Below, piece after piece: positions 39,701 to 52,495 of a DNA stretch of 64,000 nucleotides. The DNA comes from Larimichthys crocea (taxonomy: Eukaryota > Chordata > Actinopteri > Sciaenidae). The stretch is taken from NCBI RefSeq assembly GCF_000972845.2, contig NC_040018.1, positions 15,225,157 to 15,289,156 of the forward strand, written 5' to 3'. Below the pieces are notes generated by a model. The model was not told the DNA's origin. It did not search any database and saw only the letters and a list, made by a program, of their open reading frames with translations. Positions within the stretch are counted from its first letter, which is position 1, and each line of letters opens with the position of its first letter. A program made the translations under genes and the position numbers.

Positions 39701-42700
39701 GTGTGTGTGTGGTTTAGATTATCTAAAATACTGTTGCACAATTAAGAAGCATTTATTCTTATTATGAGAATGACCGAATTTGTAAATCACAAAACATGAC
39801 GAGGCAACAACTCTGTGTGGCGAAAAAACAAATGAGCAAATCAAATATTAGCATACTATTATGTCTCCTACACAATATATTTTAGATTCAACATTCTTAC
39901 CTGATGACTTTTAGTAAAAAAAAATTTTTATGGATTCATTGTTTGTGCAGCATCAATTTGTGTCTTCCTCCAGCTTGGTGCAAAGCTTTACCTACTGAAC
40001 TACACATGAAATAAAACTTGACCCCAGGAATCATTATGTAGAAACAGCTGTGTACCATGTCTTTCTCTGCAATTCTCTGCAAATCTTGAACAGCAAAACT
40101 GTTCCTCTACAGTATCTGCCCGCACACTCTCTACAGCAATCTGCATCTATCTGGGACAGTTATCCTTCCTCTGTGGAAGCGTTATCTGAGGCAGACATGA
40201 AGAGAGAATTAGGAATGAAGGATGAAGGTAATCTAAGAGACAGCGGGTGAAGGAGAGAAGGATTGTGTTTGTGGTGAGTGTGAGACAAAAACAGCTCACA
40301 GGCACAAGAGATGAGAGAAGCACGTTGAAGAAAGGCACTGCACAAAATGCTATGTCTTATGTTGAAAGGTTAGAAATGTTTGCTGTGTTTGCAGACGGGT
40401 GATCTATTTTTATTCACGCCTGACAGAGGTAAAAATACAAGAGTAAATGGCACACACTGCTCATTGTGAGGTCGCCATTTGCACTAATTAACAAGAAAAA
40501 CAGCACTCATCTGAACCTGTAATTCTGAGTGTGCAAACATCATCATTCATTGTTCTCACAGATCTGAGGCAGTGTAAATCAAATCATCATTCACATTATG
40601 ACACTAGTATACAGCTGTATGTTACTTGACAGCAGGACTTCGTCTTGATTAGCATTAAGCAGACTAGCAGATGTGAGGCCTCCAGTCGAAGGCTTCTTGG
40701 CTGTTTCGTGCACCTGGTCTACTGACAAGCAGCTGTAGCCTGTGACTAACAGTCTGAGAGAACTTGGAGTGGAGGTGTTTGGAGAGGACCGCTGAAAAGG
40801 GTGGACAAGCTAAAACTTTTTAGTCTACTCAGCTGTTGGAACACAGGTTTAACACGTAGGGAGGTAAATATACAGCTCATATATTTATTTTAAGTTATTA
40901 TCAGATTATTTGAGGTAGTGTACTGGTGCATGTGTGTTTAATTATTGTTGAGTGAATCAGAACATTTACAAATTCGCATTTAAAAAGCTGTAAAACCTTT
41001 TGAATTACAATCATTAATCAAAGTGAAATGAAGCGAATCACATTATAGCCGAGTGATATTTAATTATGCATCAAATCTGGAAGAGCTTGAAAAAAATTAC
41101 TGTTATCATCCGCGTCATTGATTCATAAATAAAACAAAGTTATAAATCCGGAGATGTCAATTTTTAAAAGGGTGTAGTAACAGACTGCTGTTGAAGCTAA
41201 AAGACTGAAAATACTGGACTTACATTCAGCCATATAAATGCTAATTTTGCTCTGTTAGTGCTGAATGTGCTACAGGCACTAACAAGTGTGTGCTAATAAG
41301 TTCACCATATCAACCTGAGATGATAATTTGTCAGTGTTGTGTCGACAACTTGTTTCCGCTGCCCCCAAGTGGGCAAAAATATCTATTATTGCAGGTTCAG
41401 TAAATCTGTTGCTATGACCTATTGTAGTTTAACTGGTGTATTAACTCCATAATAGTGATTACCTGTCTTACACCACATGTAGCGCTAACAGCAGTGATAA
41501 ATAAACTGGGTGTGTCTTAACTAAGAACCTTCACAGGGTATATGATAAACTGGAATATTGTTTGAACTTTTAGTGAAGCATTTTACAAGAGCATAGAGTA
41601 CTCTGCACTCAACAATGCAGAAGGTTTTGCAAAAACACAAAGAAGATTGTTCTGTCTGCTTCTGCACTAAATGTTGTGTAACATCTTCAATTTAAAAAAT
41701 TGGCTGTGTAGTTGCAGACAGCAGCTTATAGCACAGATGGCCTAGTGGGACCATAACTCACAGTTAACAAGCTGTGCCATGATATGGAACATTAGTAATA
41801 CAGAGAAAGGAAGGAAGGGAGAGAGAGAATGATGTGGCTGAAAAATGAGGAGATGTAATAATAAGAAATCGAGGAGAAGATATAATATAATATATAGATA
41901 TAAGAGTGATGGCAGTATGTGGAAAGAATATGAAGAAATCGCAGATTCATAATGTTTTAAAATGACCGTGTCTCCATTGGTGTAAAGTATGTTTAACCAT
42001 ACAAAATCTGTTCTGTGTTTCAGAGTCAAATAGTCCAGAGTTAGAGGCATGTCCATGTGGTCATCCTCCACCATTAGGTTCTCTGCTAAGTCACCATGTC
42101 ACCAGAATGATAAGCATCTGTTTTGAGCCAAGCAAAGTTCAATAATTGGTTACACCCATATTTGATAACAGTATCACAAGTTTGACATTTTTATCGAGAA
42201 AAATGTGATGTTTTAAACATGCACAGAATGTGAAATATCTGGAGACACTGTCTAAACTGTGTAAGTGGCCCTTTGAATCTTGAGCAGGCATGAAATCCTG
42301 TGTGCATGCTGAGAGGTAGGAAAGTCGGAGGAGGAGAGAGTTCACTGTCCGCATGCAGGATGAGGCTCACGGGTCATAAATAAAACATGGGAAAGATTTT
42401 GTGCTTCCTTTTGCAGACGTGCTAACCTTTATCCTGTACCTGCTGCTGGGACACATATGCAGTGTCTCTCATCTTTAATATGCATATGTGCATGAGGCTT
42501 GTCTGCTGCGTTTGATTTATTTGGCTCGTATGCGACTGGTGTGATGCAGTGCCAGCTCAACACAACATAGTTTCGTTCCTGCTTTTCGAAAATGAAAGTT
42601 GTGTTGTTAATTTATGGAGGCTAAACTAAAACTAAATTACGGAAAATCATTTCTCATAAGAATCAAACAAACTGAGACTTTAAAAAGGGCAGTTTAGGTT

Positions 42701-45700
42701 ATGGGCAGTTATCCATGACACTGTGAAATGTGTTTTTGATGAGTCCCTGAAGGAGTCATGTGACATTTGAAATCATTATGGCTCAGCAGGCTGTTTTAGG
42801 ACCCCGCTGGGCTATAATGATATGAAACTTTCCACAAGATGTAACTATTCTGAGGTAAAGGCCTACAGGGAGGAATTTTAATTTGGGAAATTCTTCCCTC
42901 AACAATCAAATTTTATGTGTAACACACTGAACTTTTTTTAATTAAGCTACAGGGCAAATGGGCCATGGATCAGCAGATCTGTCTGCACACCTTTAATGTT
43001 AGATGTTGCATGTATTGGTCTACTGGTTACGACATGCATGTAAACATTGTTTACATCTTTGTGAGTTATAGTTGGTGAGGTTGTGCTGTGAAGAGAATCA
43101 TTACATTCTACATGCACTGTTTTCGGGCACAAACCTTGAGTGAATCTAGTGATTTTGCAATAAAAGATGTTCTCCTTCCCTTTATTTTTGTTGTTATTGT
43201 GAAAACATATGGATTTATATTTGTAGCAGGCCTTACCTGCTGGGGACTCGTTGTGGTTCTCCTCATCAGAGTCAGCAAAAACTTCAGCCAGTTCCTGGTC
43301 AGACATGTCAGTCAGCTCAGTCAAATCCAGGAGGTCAAAGTGCACCTCCAAAGAAGATACACTACTCAGTGGTTCTACGAAGCAGAAAGAAAAAACAGGT
43401 GAGGATGAGAGATTAAAACAAAAAGCAGGGGGAAGTGGAACCGCATATATTCTGAACACATAGCTCAGCCTATCATGTACTGTAATGCTGCTCTTGAAAC
43501 TCCATTGTACTCATAATCAGATCAATACCTGGCACTTGCAATACTATTGAAAAATCAGTTTCAACAAAGAACATTTTTATTTTTTTTATCTGCACATCTC
43601 TTGTAAAGTTAAGCACTATCTACTTCAGAAAAATATCAGACATGGATACACACATGGATTTCTTGACACTGCATATTGCTGCTACAGTTAGTGAAACAAG
43701 AGTTAAGGTCAGTGGAGATTCATTTAACACATCTCCATCTTTCTCCTTCTCGTTCATTTCGGGACACGTCTGTAGTTCCTCGACAAGAAGGAGCCACTGC
43801 TGCACATGACAGGGTCAAATGTGTCACATGTGGTGTGTATTGATATGCCAGGCTCAGCATTCCAATCAGGCTGCCTCCTTTAGTAAATTTCAATGTGATG
43901 TATATAAAGTCAAGTTTACTCCAAGACTGTAATACATACAAAAAGCATACATTAAGTCCAAGAACATCTGCTTGTCTCAGCATCACATGAGCTAGGAACC
44001 AATTCTGTGTAACAGAGCCAAACTAATCTGCTATTATAGTGAGAGACAGATGGAGGTGTGTTTGTATTTCCTTATGAATCAGCGGATGCCTGCCTGCCAC
44101 ACAACATCAAGTCTGAATGAGACACTTCACTGGTTGTCTGTGGGCTTGACATTGTAGAGAAAATGATGGGTTACACGACAGGTTGAAAGCTGTTATTACC
44201 CTACATCGTTTGCCTGCTGTTTTCCAGGCTGTTTAAAACAATGCTTCAGGCTGAAAAAGCAGAGCCCACTGTCCTGCTGCTCTTTGTCTGCTGCTACATT
44301 TAATTCCCTGCACTGTCCTCCCGATAAAGCACATATTGATTCAAAGAGGAGTGGCTGGTCATTGTGCCATGTTTCAAAAATATTAGAAATGTCAGGAATG
44401 CCAAGACACACGTAGAATGAAAAATAAGGAAGAAGTGACTATGAGAGAGTCCTGGTGAATCCTCTTTAACACAAAGGCCCGTCTTGTTTGTCCTCTATTT
44501 CACCCCAAGCCTTCTCTTCTACTCAAAATGTCATACCCAGTTTTTCTGTCACGCTCAGAACCAGGCCTGATTCACATGCTCGGTAGATATGACATGCAAA
44601 AATATTTACAGACCACGTGGTCAGCATATAAATACTGCACAGGAAATAATATTAGAAATGGCATTGTCTATAAAAAAGGTAGAAGAAGAGAAGTAGGGAC
44701 AGAGAACGACAACAAAGATAAGGGAAGACTAAGAAAGTAGAAACAAGAGACAGTAAAATATCACAGTGATGACCTGTGGGATCCCTCAGGGCTCTATTGC
44801 AGTCCCCATGTATATTTTTTCCTCCATATGTTCCAAATAGAAAATACAGTATCAGTGCAAACACCTATTAACTTCTATCACAGATTAAAACCCAAGCCCA
44901 CACTTGTGGATATCTGAGGGCATATTAAAAGCATATAAGTAATAATCCTATTTATTTCTCCTATAGCTACTATAAATGACAATCTGTACTCCAGCTTTAA
45001 GAATCACATTTAGGGCTTAGTTTATTCTTTAATCCTGATACATGCAACTCCCATATTAGATTGCAGAAAGAGCTGCCTGAGGCTTGATGTCACATTACTC
45101 CTGTGTAATAAAATAGCATATTATCCCTCCGAAGGCTTGAGCTTCATGGTTAAGCTAACCAGTTTCCATTATCACACCATTAACCGCTGAGCCACTTATA
45201 ATTAAACAGCAGCAATGGAAAGGCTCAGTAATCAGTAGTCAGAACTATTTCACATTCAAAGCTTTCTAGTTATCTGTCTGACAGTGCTTAGTTATAATCA
45301 GCAGAGAAACACCACAGTATGCAATTATAGGTGGAGAAGAATACAAGTAAAAAGCCAGTTGTTCATTAATTTATAATTTTATTCCTTTAGACTGCTTCTT
45401 GACTGTGTTTGTGAATATATTTTACCTTCCCCTAAGGCTGGAAGGTACCTACTTTTCAGAATTTCCTGACCCCCTTTTCAGGACGAGTGAAAAAACTGGA
45501 GGCAGTGAAACAGGGAGGCGGGAAATTGCGGAGGAGGAGATGAAGCGAAAAAGAGGGAGAGGCAGGATGATAGGAGAAGAGGGAGAGATGAAGCTAGGTA
45601 AGAAGGTAAATGTAAAACAAGAAGAGGGAAAGAGGGGTTGAGCACGGAGAAGTAGATGAAGAGGAGGGAAGGAAGGCATTATGTAAAACAAATTCCCTGC

Positions 45701-48700
45701 ATTATTTGCTGCCATTATTTCCAGTTGGTTACAAGGATACCCTCATTCTGCTGTGCTTGTTTTAACCACCTCTCCCCCATCTCTTTTTTCCTCTCCCACA
45801 CCCTTTCTCCTTGAATAATTGATCAGTACGTTTTCTCTCCCAGGCAGATACACTGAAACAACTGCCTCCATCTCAAAAGCCAATCAGCTCTGAGATGCCA
45901 GTGGGGAGACTGACAATAGAGAATTCACGCTGAGACAAGGACTTTGTGTCTAAAGCAGATGGAAAATGTAAAAGACCACTGCCTCTTCTTACAGCAAGCA
46001 TACAGCCTCATGAAACACTTTGACTTCTTCTTGACATATTTGTATTTATTCAGCGCGCCCTTAATGTCACACTTCATATTCCTGTCTTTGTAGTTAATGT
46101 GTGTGAAATAAAGCTCCTTTCAATTCACTGAAAAGCAATATGATGTTTCTGTTAATTTAAAAAAATAAATGTTTGCATGCTGGCAATTTTATGTTGCATA
46201 AAAAGGTTTTGCTTATTTCCCCCTTGCCATATTTTATTTCTCTGCATGTAAAATGGCACAGATAGATTAAACTCAAGGAACATTGAATAGGGAGGGTGGG
46301 TAAGAGGGAGAAGGGATAAATGAGCAAAAGGGATGCATCTTCCATGGATCTAGATCTAAGTAATCCACTTTCCCTCTCAATTGGCTCAGCAGGGCTCCGA
46401 GGTCATCAGTCCAGACCAAGCAGCTCGTAATGATGTCTGGCCTCTGATGGAGTGAGGTTGATTGAGAAAAGGCTAATGTATTGAGATAGTATATTAAATG
46501 CGAAAAAAGTTCTCTAAACAATATATTCTGTTGCAAATTTACAGGCACTGCAGGCACTCGTCCATACACAATTTGACAGTGAATAGGTCGAGTTATTTTC
46601 TGTTGCTTTGTTTGCAAATCAAGTTGACAGGTAGATAACGTGTCATGTTTTCTAAATCAGAGAAGTGCAGACCAGTGAGCGCTTCAAGTGTCCATCGATA
46701 TTAAAAGAAAATGTTGCATAGCTTTTGCTGCACATCACTAATGAAGGAAAATTAGCAGAAGATGTTTGATGAATAAAGCATAATTTACTGGAATTGAGCT
46801 GTCTGACATGTTTTAATTGAGCTGTAAGATTAAGAATACTCAATGTTTTGAACCCCGCATTGCTCTGTTTTTTCCTTTGACACCCAGTTTCTGCAATTAA
46901 AGATCAACACAAACGGATAAACACTTCAGTGCTTTCAGCAGTCACCATAAATTTTTAATCCTAAATCCTTGCACATTCACCAAATCACAATACCAACAGG
47001 CAACTTCTCTGCACTGCAGTTTTATGTGGGTTTGTGTGTACTTGTGCATCTACTTGTACTGCATGTTGTTGTTTTTCAGTTCTTTACTTGCTACAAAACA
47101 ACTGACAACTTGCATTTTTCTGGTATATTAAGATATTTGTCTTTTTAAGGTAAACTGTTTGCTCTGGGCCTAAAAATAAATGTTGTAGATGATTCAGGAG
47201 CAAATGTGATTCCCTCATTTTTGGAGATAAAACTGCAGCACAAAGAAGGAATTTGTTTTCTGTGTCATTCAAAATGAGGTTGCAATGTGACTCTGTGGCT
47301 GATATCTTAATAATAGGGGTGAAATTTTTTTTCATTTTCTCTGGATGAGATTTGAAAAGCATTTTGTGAATATTTTTGTGACACAGCAGTGATCTTTCCT
47401 TTCTTTCCCTTTGCCTCATAGCTAGATACTATTAGCTGACCTGCCAGGTGGCACGGCTAGTTAGTGGGTCACATCAAATCACAGAGACATTAGCCCCTGG
47501 GTGAGCTATCTCTCTAAAAATGCGTTGAGTTTGTGAAGGAGATAAAGATTGCCTTGTCACCTCAGAGCCCCGGGCTCTGAGTCTAGCACTTACAGGAAAG
47601 CCTCTGTATGGGACTGATGTACAATGAGTCCTTTCAACCAAGGCAAAACTGCAGTGGACTTTGAGAATGTGAGACCAGAATACCTAAAATACACAGTGAT
47701 TAGTGGGTTTAAAGATCAGAGATGATCATCTTGCACTCCACTGGAGGAGGATGTAGATAGTCCAGAATTATATGTTTGAAATATGTGTAATGCATTAGAG
47801 CTAAGCTATGATAATCATTATGTGTTACTATATTTTACTGCAGATCGATCCAGTAGTGACGGTCGCTGATAAGATTCTCTTTTATCCTTTTCCCTCCTTA
47901 TTTAACATTCCTCATCTCCCTCTTTGTTGGAGACAATTGCTATTGATCAGTTACCCCTGGTGAAGGCATTTTTCACCTGTAATTAGACTGGAGCTCCTCT
48001 TTATCACCAATGAATATTCATCACTGTTTCACATTCTCAGTTTCACCTCCCTTCACCACTTTTCTGGGGTACTTACGTCTCTTCTCAGTGATGTGCAGCA
48101 GGCTAGCAGTGTGCAGAGACAGGCCGCTCTCCTCATCCTCCTCCCCCCCTGCTGGGTGATGGAACAACTCCTTGGATAGGTCACCTGAGCTGGAAGGCTT
48201 CAGCAGCTTCTGGATGTCTTTATTGGGGTCTATCGGCACACACAGACACAGAAAGTGAGAGGAAGCAAAGAGAATATAGACAGAGATATTTGTTGATTTG
48301 ATTTGTGCATGTTGGATACACACCCACACCACACAATATCAATAATCAATGAAGTAAACTAGTAAAACATTAAAATGGACACTATAACAGAAAGAAGAAT
48401 AAGTGTATGGAGCAACATTTTGTAAAAGTGAGTATGAATCAGTATGCCTTTTTATATGACAACATGCAGAGTTGATGGAAAGTGTGGGAGTACAGCAGCT
48501 TCCTGATTGGCCTCACCAGATGGCTGCTGATGCCATTTCTACTCACAGTATGTTTCTAGACAGTTGAATTTCTCATTTCAGATGAAAAGTGTATTACAGC
48601 CAAGGCCAAACCAGAAAATGACGGATTCTGATTTCACCCAGCGAAGCTGAGTGTTCACTGCTCTCCTATTGATTGATTTTCCCAGCGAAGAGCTGCTTAG

Positions 48701-50858
48701 ACTGTAGAAGACTATTGCATTACTTCTACTGATATAATGAAATGTTTGTTCAATATTTAGACTATCCACACACAGCTTTGGTTTCCTTTTATATCACCCT
48801 CTTCAGCAAACACACAGAAACCATGCTGGATTACTGTCCCTGATCTTTCTGCTTTAGGCCAGTTTATCATCCATCCATCCAACCAAGCTCTAATTTTATC
48901 CATTAACCCTAAAATCACCTTTTTTTGCAACTCTGGGAAGTGTCATTACAGAGGCTCAGAGGATTCATAAAAAAACAAGATATTTGTTATGTTAAGAAAT
49001 ATGGAATATACATGGTTACAGTCAAGAAATAACACCTGTTTTAGATACTCATTATGTCCAAAACATAAAGACAATAAACCAAAATCTATGATCACCTGTT
49101 TAGCTACACTGGTTCCTGCTGTTCTAACATAGAGTACTCCATGTCTTCAGCTTTCATTTACACCTATATGTTTAGTATTTTGAGTCTGGTTGTTGGGATA
49201 TTAATCTGTGACACAAGGAAAGAGCTCTCATGAAAGTGACAGTATTATCCGCATGTAAAGGAGGACATGTTTACACAGATGGCCCCATCTCACCACCACC
49301 TGCTGGACCTGCTGCGAAGAAACCAGAGTAAATAACAAGAATATAAGTTACTGCTGGTCAAAGGAAGACAGCAATCAGAAATGTGGTCTTCATGCAATAG
49401 CTGACCCCGTCTTGAGCTGTCAGGCATGACTGTCTGTGGATCAGCTCACCCGAGACAGACAGGCAGACAGATGGAGAGAGAAGGAGAGAGGGAGGATAAG
49501 AATGATGTAATGTACGGTTGCCAAAAGTTGAATCATACTCAGTGTCTCGGTTCAATAAATCAATCACTGTTTGTAGCGCAGACAGGAGGAATTAACACCA
49601 CAACACCCAGGTCATTTTTCTTGCTGATTGCTCCATCGTCTGTACTGTAATTGTTTTTTTTTTTTAAATATACTCTGCAATGGGCATTTCTAAATAATAG
49701 CCAAATTACTGTGCACAAGGGTTTATGTGTTTATAGTGTTTTTGGTAAGTAATATAATAATTATAATCCTCACAGTGTGTTAATCTACTGCCAATTTCTC
49801 TATTCATAGTGGCAAACACTGCTGTTAAGTATTCACACTTTGTGACCCTGTCCTGTGGTACATCATTGTAATGATGTTCACTCTAATTCAATCTCATCAT
49901 AATGAACAAATTATACCCCAATCTGTCATGGGCATTTGCTCAGACACTCTATGTACAGTTATAGGTGGAACAAAGCCAAGGCAGGAAAAAAAAAACACCC
50001 ACTGTTAAATAAATATACTATTACTGAGCGTACCTGCTAAAATTTCAACTTGTAATGGCTGCAGAGACACTGTTTTAGCCAAAGTAACAAAGCAACATTT
50101 TAATAGTGTCTGAAAACACGCTGTAGGCTTAGAGGCATTGAATGTAATATACTGACAAATTAACTAGACTGCTGCTGCTTTGCCTGACTTTGTACATTAT
50201 GAGCTGCATATCTTTATTTATCAAAGCTAATGTTATAACCTACAGTCATTTAAGACTTATATACCTAATTACTTAGCCTCCACTGTATATAAACATAGTT
50301 ATCAGCCCTTTGATTGTATAGATGTTACAGTGCATTCATGGCATTGTGCACTGCTACCACACAGCACAGGCTTCTCTGTGTGGCCTTTACACAAAGGCCA
50401 TATGCATTCACTATTGTACTGCAATTAGTATTTCATCAGACCAGATTTTGTGTGGTTGACCCACAGACTGTGGATATAAAAAGACCTGTACTGTAAGGCA
50501 ATAGATTAAAGATGAAGCTGGAATGTAGAAAAGAACCCTCCACAACTGGACCTGAAGTGAGGAAAATGATCAAAGAAAGAGGAACCGGTGTCCTGCTATG
50601 TTCAAATCCATCAGTGACTAACTCTTGACTGGACAATCAGAAAAATGTAGTACTCTGACAATTTTAGTCCCACATTTATACATACAATTACAAACAACTG
50701 AGCATGCTATTTTAAGAAAGACACTATTCAGAGAACAAGTCATTCAAAAGACAAAGACACTCTGCAACAACCACGCTCATGTAAATCTTTTACAGAGACA
50801 AAAGAAAGAACAGAAAATGGCTCTTACCTGGGCTCCCTGCCCCTCCCTGTGCCTCCAT
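36706..50858 (-). CDS. dbndd1: Dysbindin domain-containing protein 1
   Basis: Minus-strand coding exons in transcript order: 50858-50828, 48229-48077, 43374-43237, 36860-36706. Junction phases agree and all splice sites are GT-AG, giving 158 residues, the same as my recollection of the human protein. Exon 1 encodes [10 protein letters not shown]. Exon 2 is Ser/acidic ([21 protein letters not shown]). Exon 3 is the dysbindin-type core [20 protein letters not shown] then [20 protein letters not shown], nearly identical to human. Exon 4 has the conserved [10 protein letters not shown] and a charged tail ending in KPKQP-like residues (stop at 36706-36708). An alternative acceptor inside exon 4 (CACCAG) would hit a stop, which fixes the acceptor at 36861-36862. 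Cellular function is poorly known. Convergent with afg3l1 and divergent from mthfsd. Confidence 0.94.
36861..43236 (-). other. dbndd1 intron 3
   Basis: About 6.4 kb. It contains scattered short frames and a T-rich run near 37145. No internal gene was recognised on either strand. Confidence 0.55.
43375..48076 (-). other. dbndd1 intron 2
   Basis: About 4.7 kb, including a purine-rich tract at about 45500-45680 (GAGGAGGAGATGAAG-type sequence) that gives spurious Lys/Glu-rich open frames. No gene recognised. Confidence 0.55.
48230..50827 (-). other. dbndd1 intron 1
   Basis: About 2.6 kb of AT-rich DNA with no recognised exon or gene. Confidence 0.55.
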
Positions 50859-50939
50859 GCAGCTCAGCCGAGAGTGTCCTGCTGTTCACACCAGCATCGG
50901 AGACAAACAGGGAGGGAAGAAGGGAGAAACAAGGGGAGA

Positions 50940-50992
50940 GTGGTATGTCTGTGTGTGTGCCTGTGTGTGCGTGTGTGTGTGTGTGTGTGCAT
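50940..50992. repeat. (TG)n microsatellite in the dbndd1 upstream region
   Basis: Interrupted TG repeat, tens of bases 5' of the dbndd1 start codon on the minus-strand gene, in its 5' UTR or promoter. Confidence 0.85.
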
Positions 50993-51329
50993 ATGAAAGA
51001 GAGTAGGGCGGGATGGGTAGCAGAGCGGGACCTAAGCTCTCTGAAAAGACTCTGCTCCTCCTCCTCCTCCTTTTTTTGTCCTCCCTTGTTCTAGATTTCC
51101 CAAACAGGTGATGTTGATTTCTCCTCCTGCTCAGTCCACCTGCCCCGCTCTGCCCCCACAGCTGTCTGTCTGAGTGCTGCACTGCCTCACAGAACGAGTC
51201 CACCACAGAGAGGGAGGTCTGGGAACAGCGACATCACTGCAAATTTCTAAGCCTCTTAGTTTAGTAAACGCAGCATTGTGAGGCTTGGCTTGCTATGTAC
51301 AGAATACACAGAGAGGGATCCAGGCTGAA

Positions 51330-51399
51330 AGAGGGAGAGAGAGTGAGAGAGAAAGGGAGGGAGGGTTGTGCTGGCAGCCTGCCCAGACTAAGAGAGAGA

Positions 51400-51455
<56 letters not shown>
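51330..51455. repeat. (GA)n microsatellite / polypurine tract
   Basis: Purine-rich sequence ending in an essentially pure (AG)n run from about 51391 to 51453. It lies about 0.5 kb upstream of the dbndd1 start codon. Confidence 0.93.
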
Positions 51456-51456
<1 letters not shown>

Positions 51457-52412
51457 GGGTGTCACAGGGGTTTATAGACCACTGGAGAGGGTAAATGTGA
51501 GCCTGTGTGTGAATGAGTATCCCCATGTGTATGTGCATGAATGTGCCAACACAATTAGTTAATATACTTGAAGTTAAACCTGATGATAGCTCAGTTCATG
51601 TCAAATACACAGCTTAGGGAGAATGCCATCAAAAGACAATGAGGCAATCAGACCCAGTTTAAGAACATTTCAGTGTGCAATTTTGAAAAGTCACGCCAAA
51701 TAATAAATACACTTGTCTGTGATGGAAATCTGAATCCCACACCTTTTGAAAAGCAGGAAATGGTGTTCCTGTCTGCTGAGGGGAGATCTGTTGGTAGAAT
51801 CCGCCCTCTACTGGTGGGATCTTACTCTTCCAGGCAAACATGTAATTATATTGTGCCAGAAAACCTCCAGAGACCATGATCACTCCAGCTCTGTGCCTAG
51901 AGTCGATGGCAAGATGCAGTGCAAAAAAACAAAGAAGAATTTAGACTCCTTTCTAGTCAGAAAACATTATTAACTGGCCCCAAAATAAAAGCTATATATG
52001 AATGGTTCCCAACCTTTTTCTTTAAGGGATTCCTTTTCTATCATTGATTAACTGACATATTTTATGGATATTTCATATTGTATGCAATGTATAACATTTA
52101 CAATACAGAACAACTGCTGTATATACATGTATAACTGCATTAGGTTTGTGTAAAACAAGTGGATGCAGCTTGAGCAAATTATTTCCTGTGAATATTACAT
52201 CAGAGATGAGTTTTGGCCATGAGTTTGACCATTGTTCTTTTAATCCTTTGGTTGTTAACTGTTATCTAATGCAGGACGAGGCTGCTTAGCAGAGTGAAAG
52301 CTTTGAGAATATAGCTTGTGTTCATGTCTTTACCATGTCTATATGATTTATTTATTTATTTTTTACTTTACATTTTTCTATCTTAAATAACAATCTAGAC
52401 TCTTGCCCAAAT
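51456..52412. other. Intergenic, no gene seen
   Basis: AT-rich sequence between the divergent dbndd1 and mthfsd genes; only short unsupported frames. Confidence 0.45.
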
Positions 52413-52495
52413 CCAGCTTGGATAGGTTCCAGCCCCCCCGTGACCCTGATGAGTATAAGCAGTTAAGATGTTAAGTTACAGATAACGGATGGATG
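52413..52495 (+). repeat. Fragment of fish 'GGATGGATG'-ended dispersed repeat
   Basis: GGTTCCAGCCCCCCCGTGAC, CCTGATGAGTATAAGCAGTT and GATAACGGATGGATG follow the end of a very common fish repeat whose other strand starts CCATCCATTTTC. It is a partial copy, in opposite orientation to the one at 54805. Confidence 0.65.

Noticed and set aside
45399..45641. 80-codon Lys/Glu/Arg-rich frame
   Set aside because: Translation of a purine-rich tract in a dbndd1 intron.
48873..48892. CCATCCATCCA-like string
   Set aside because: Too short to assign to the dispersed repeat; no following body sequence.
51285..51538. Frames rich in Arg/Glu or Ser/Leu
   Set aside because: Translations of the GA microsatellite in several frames.
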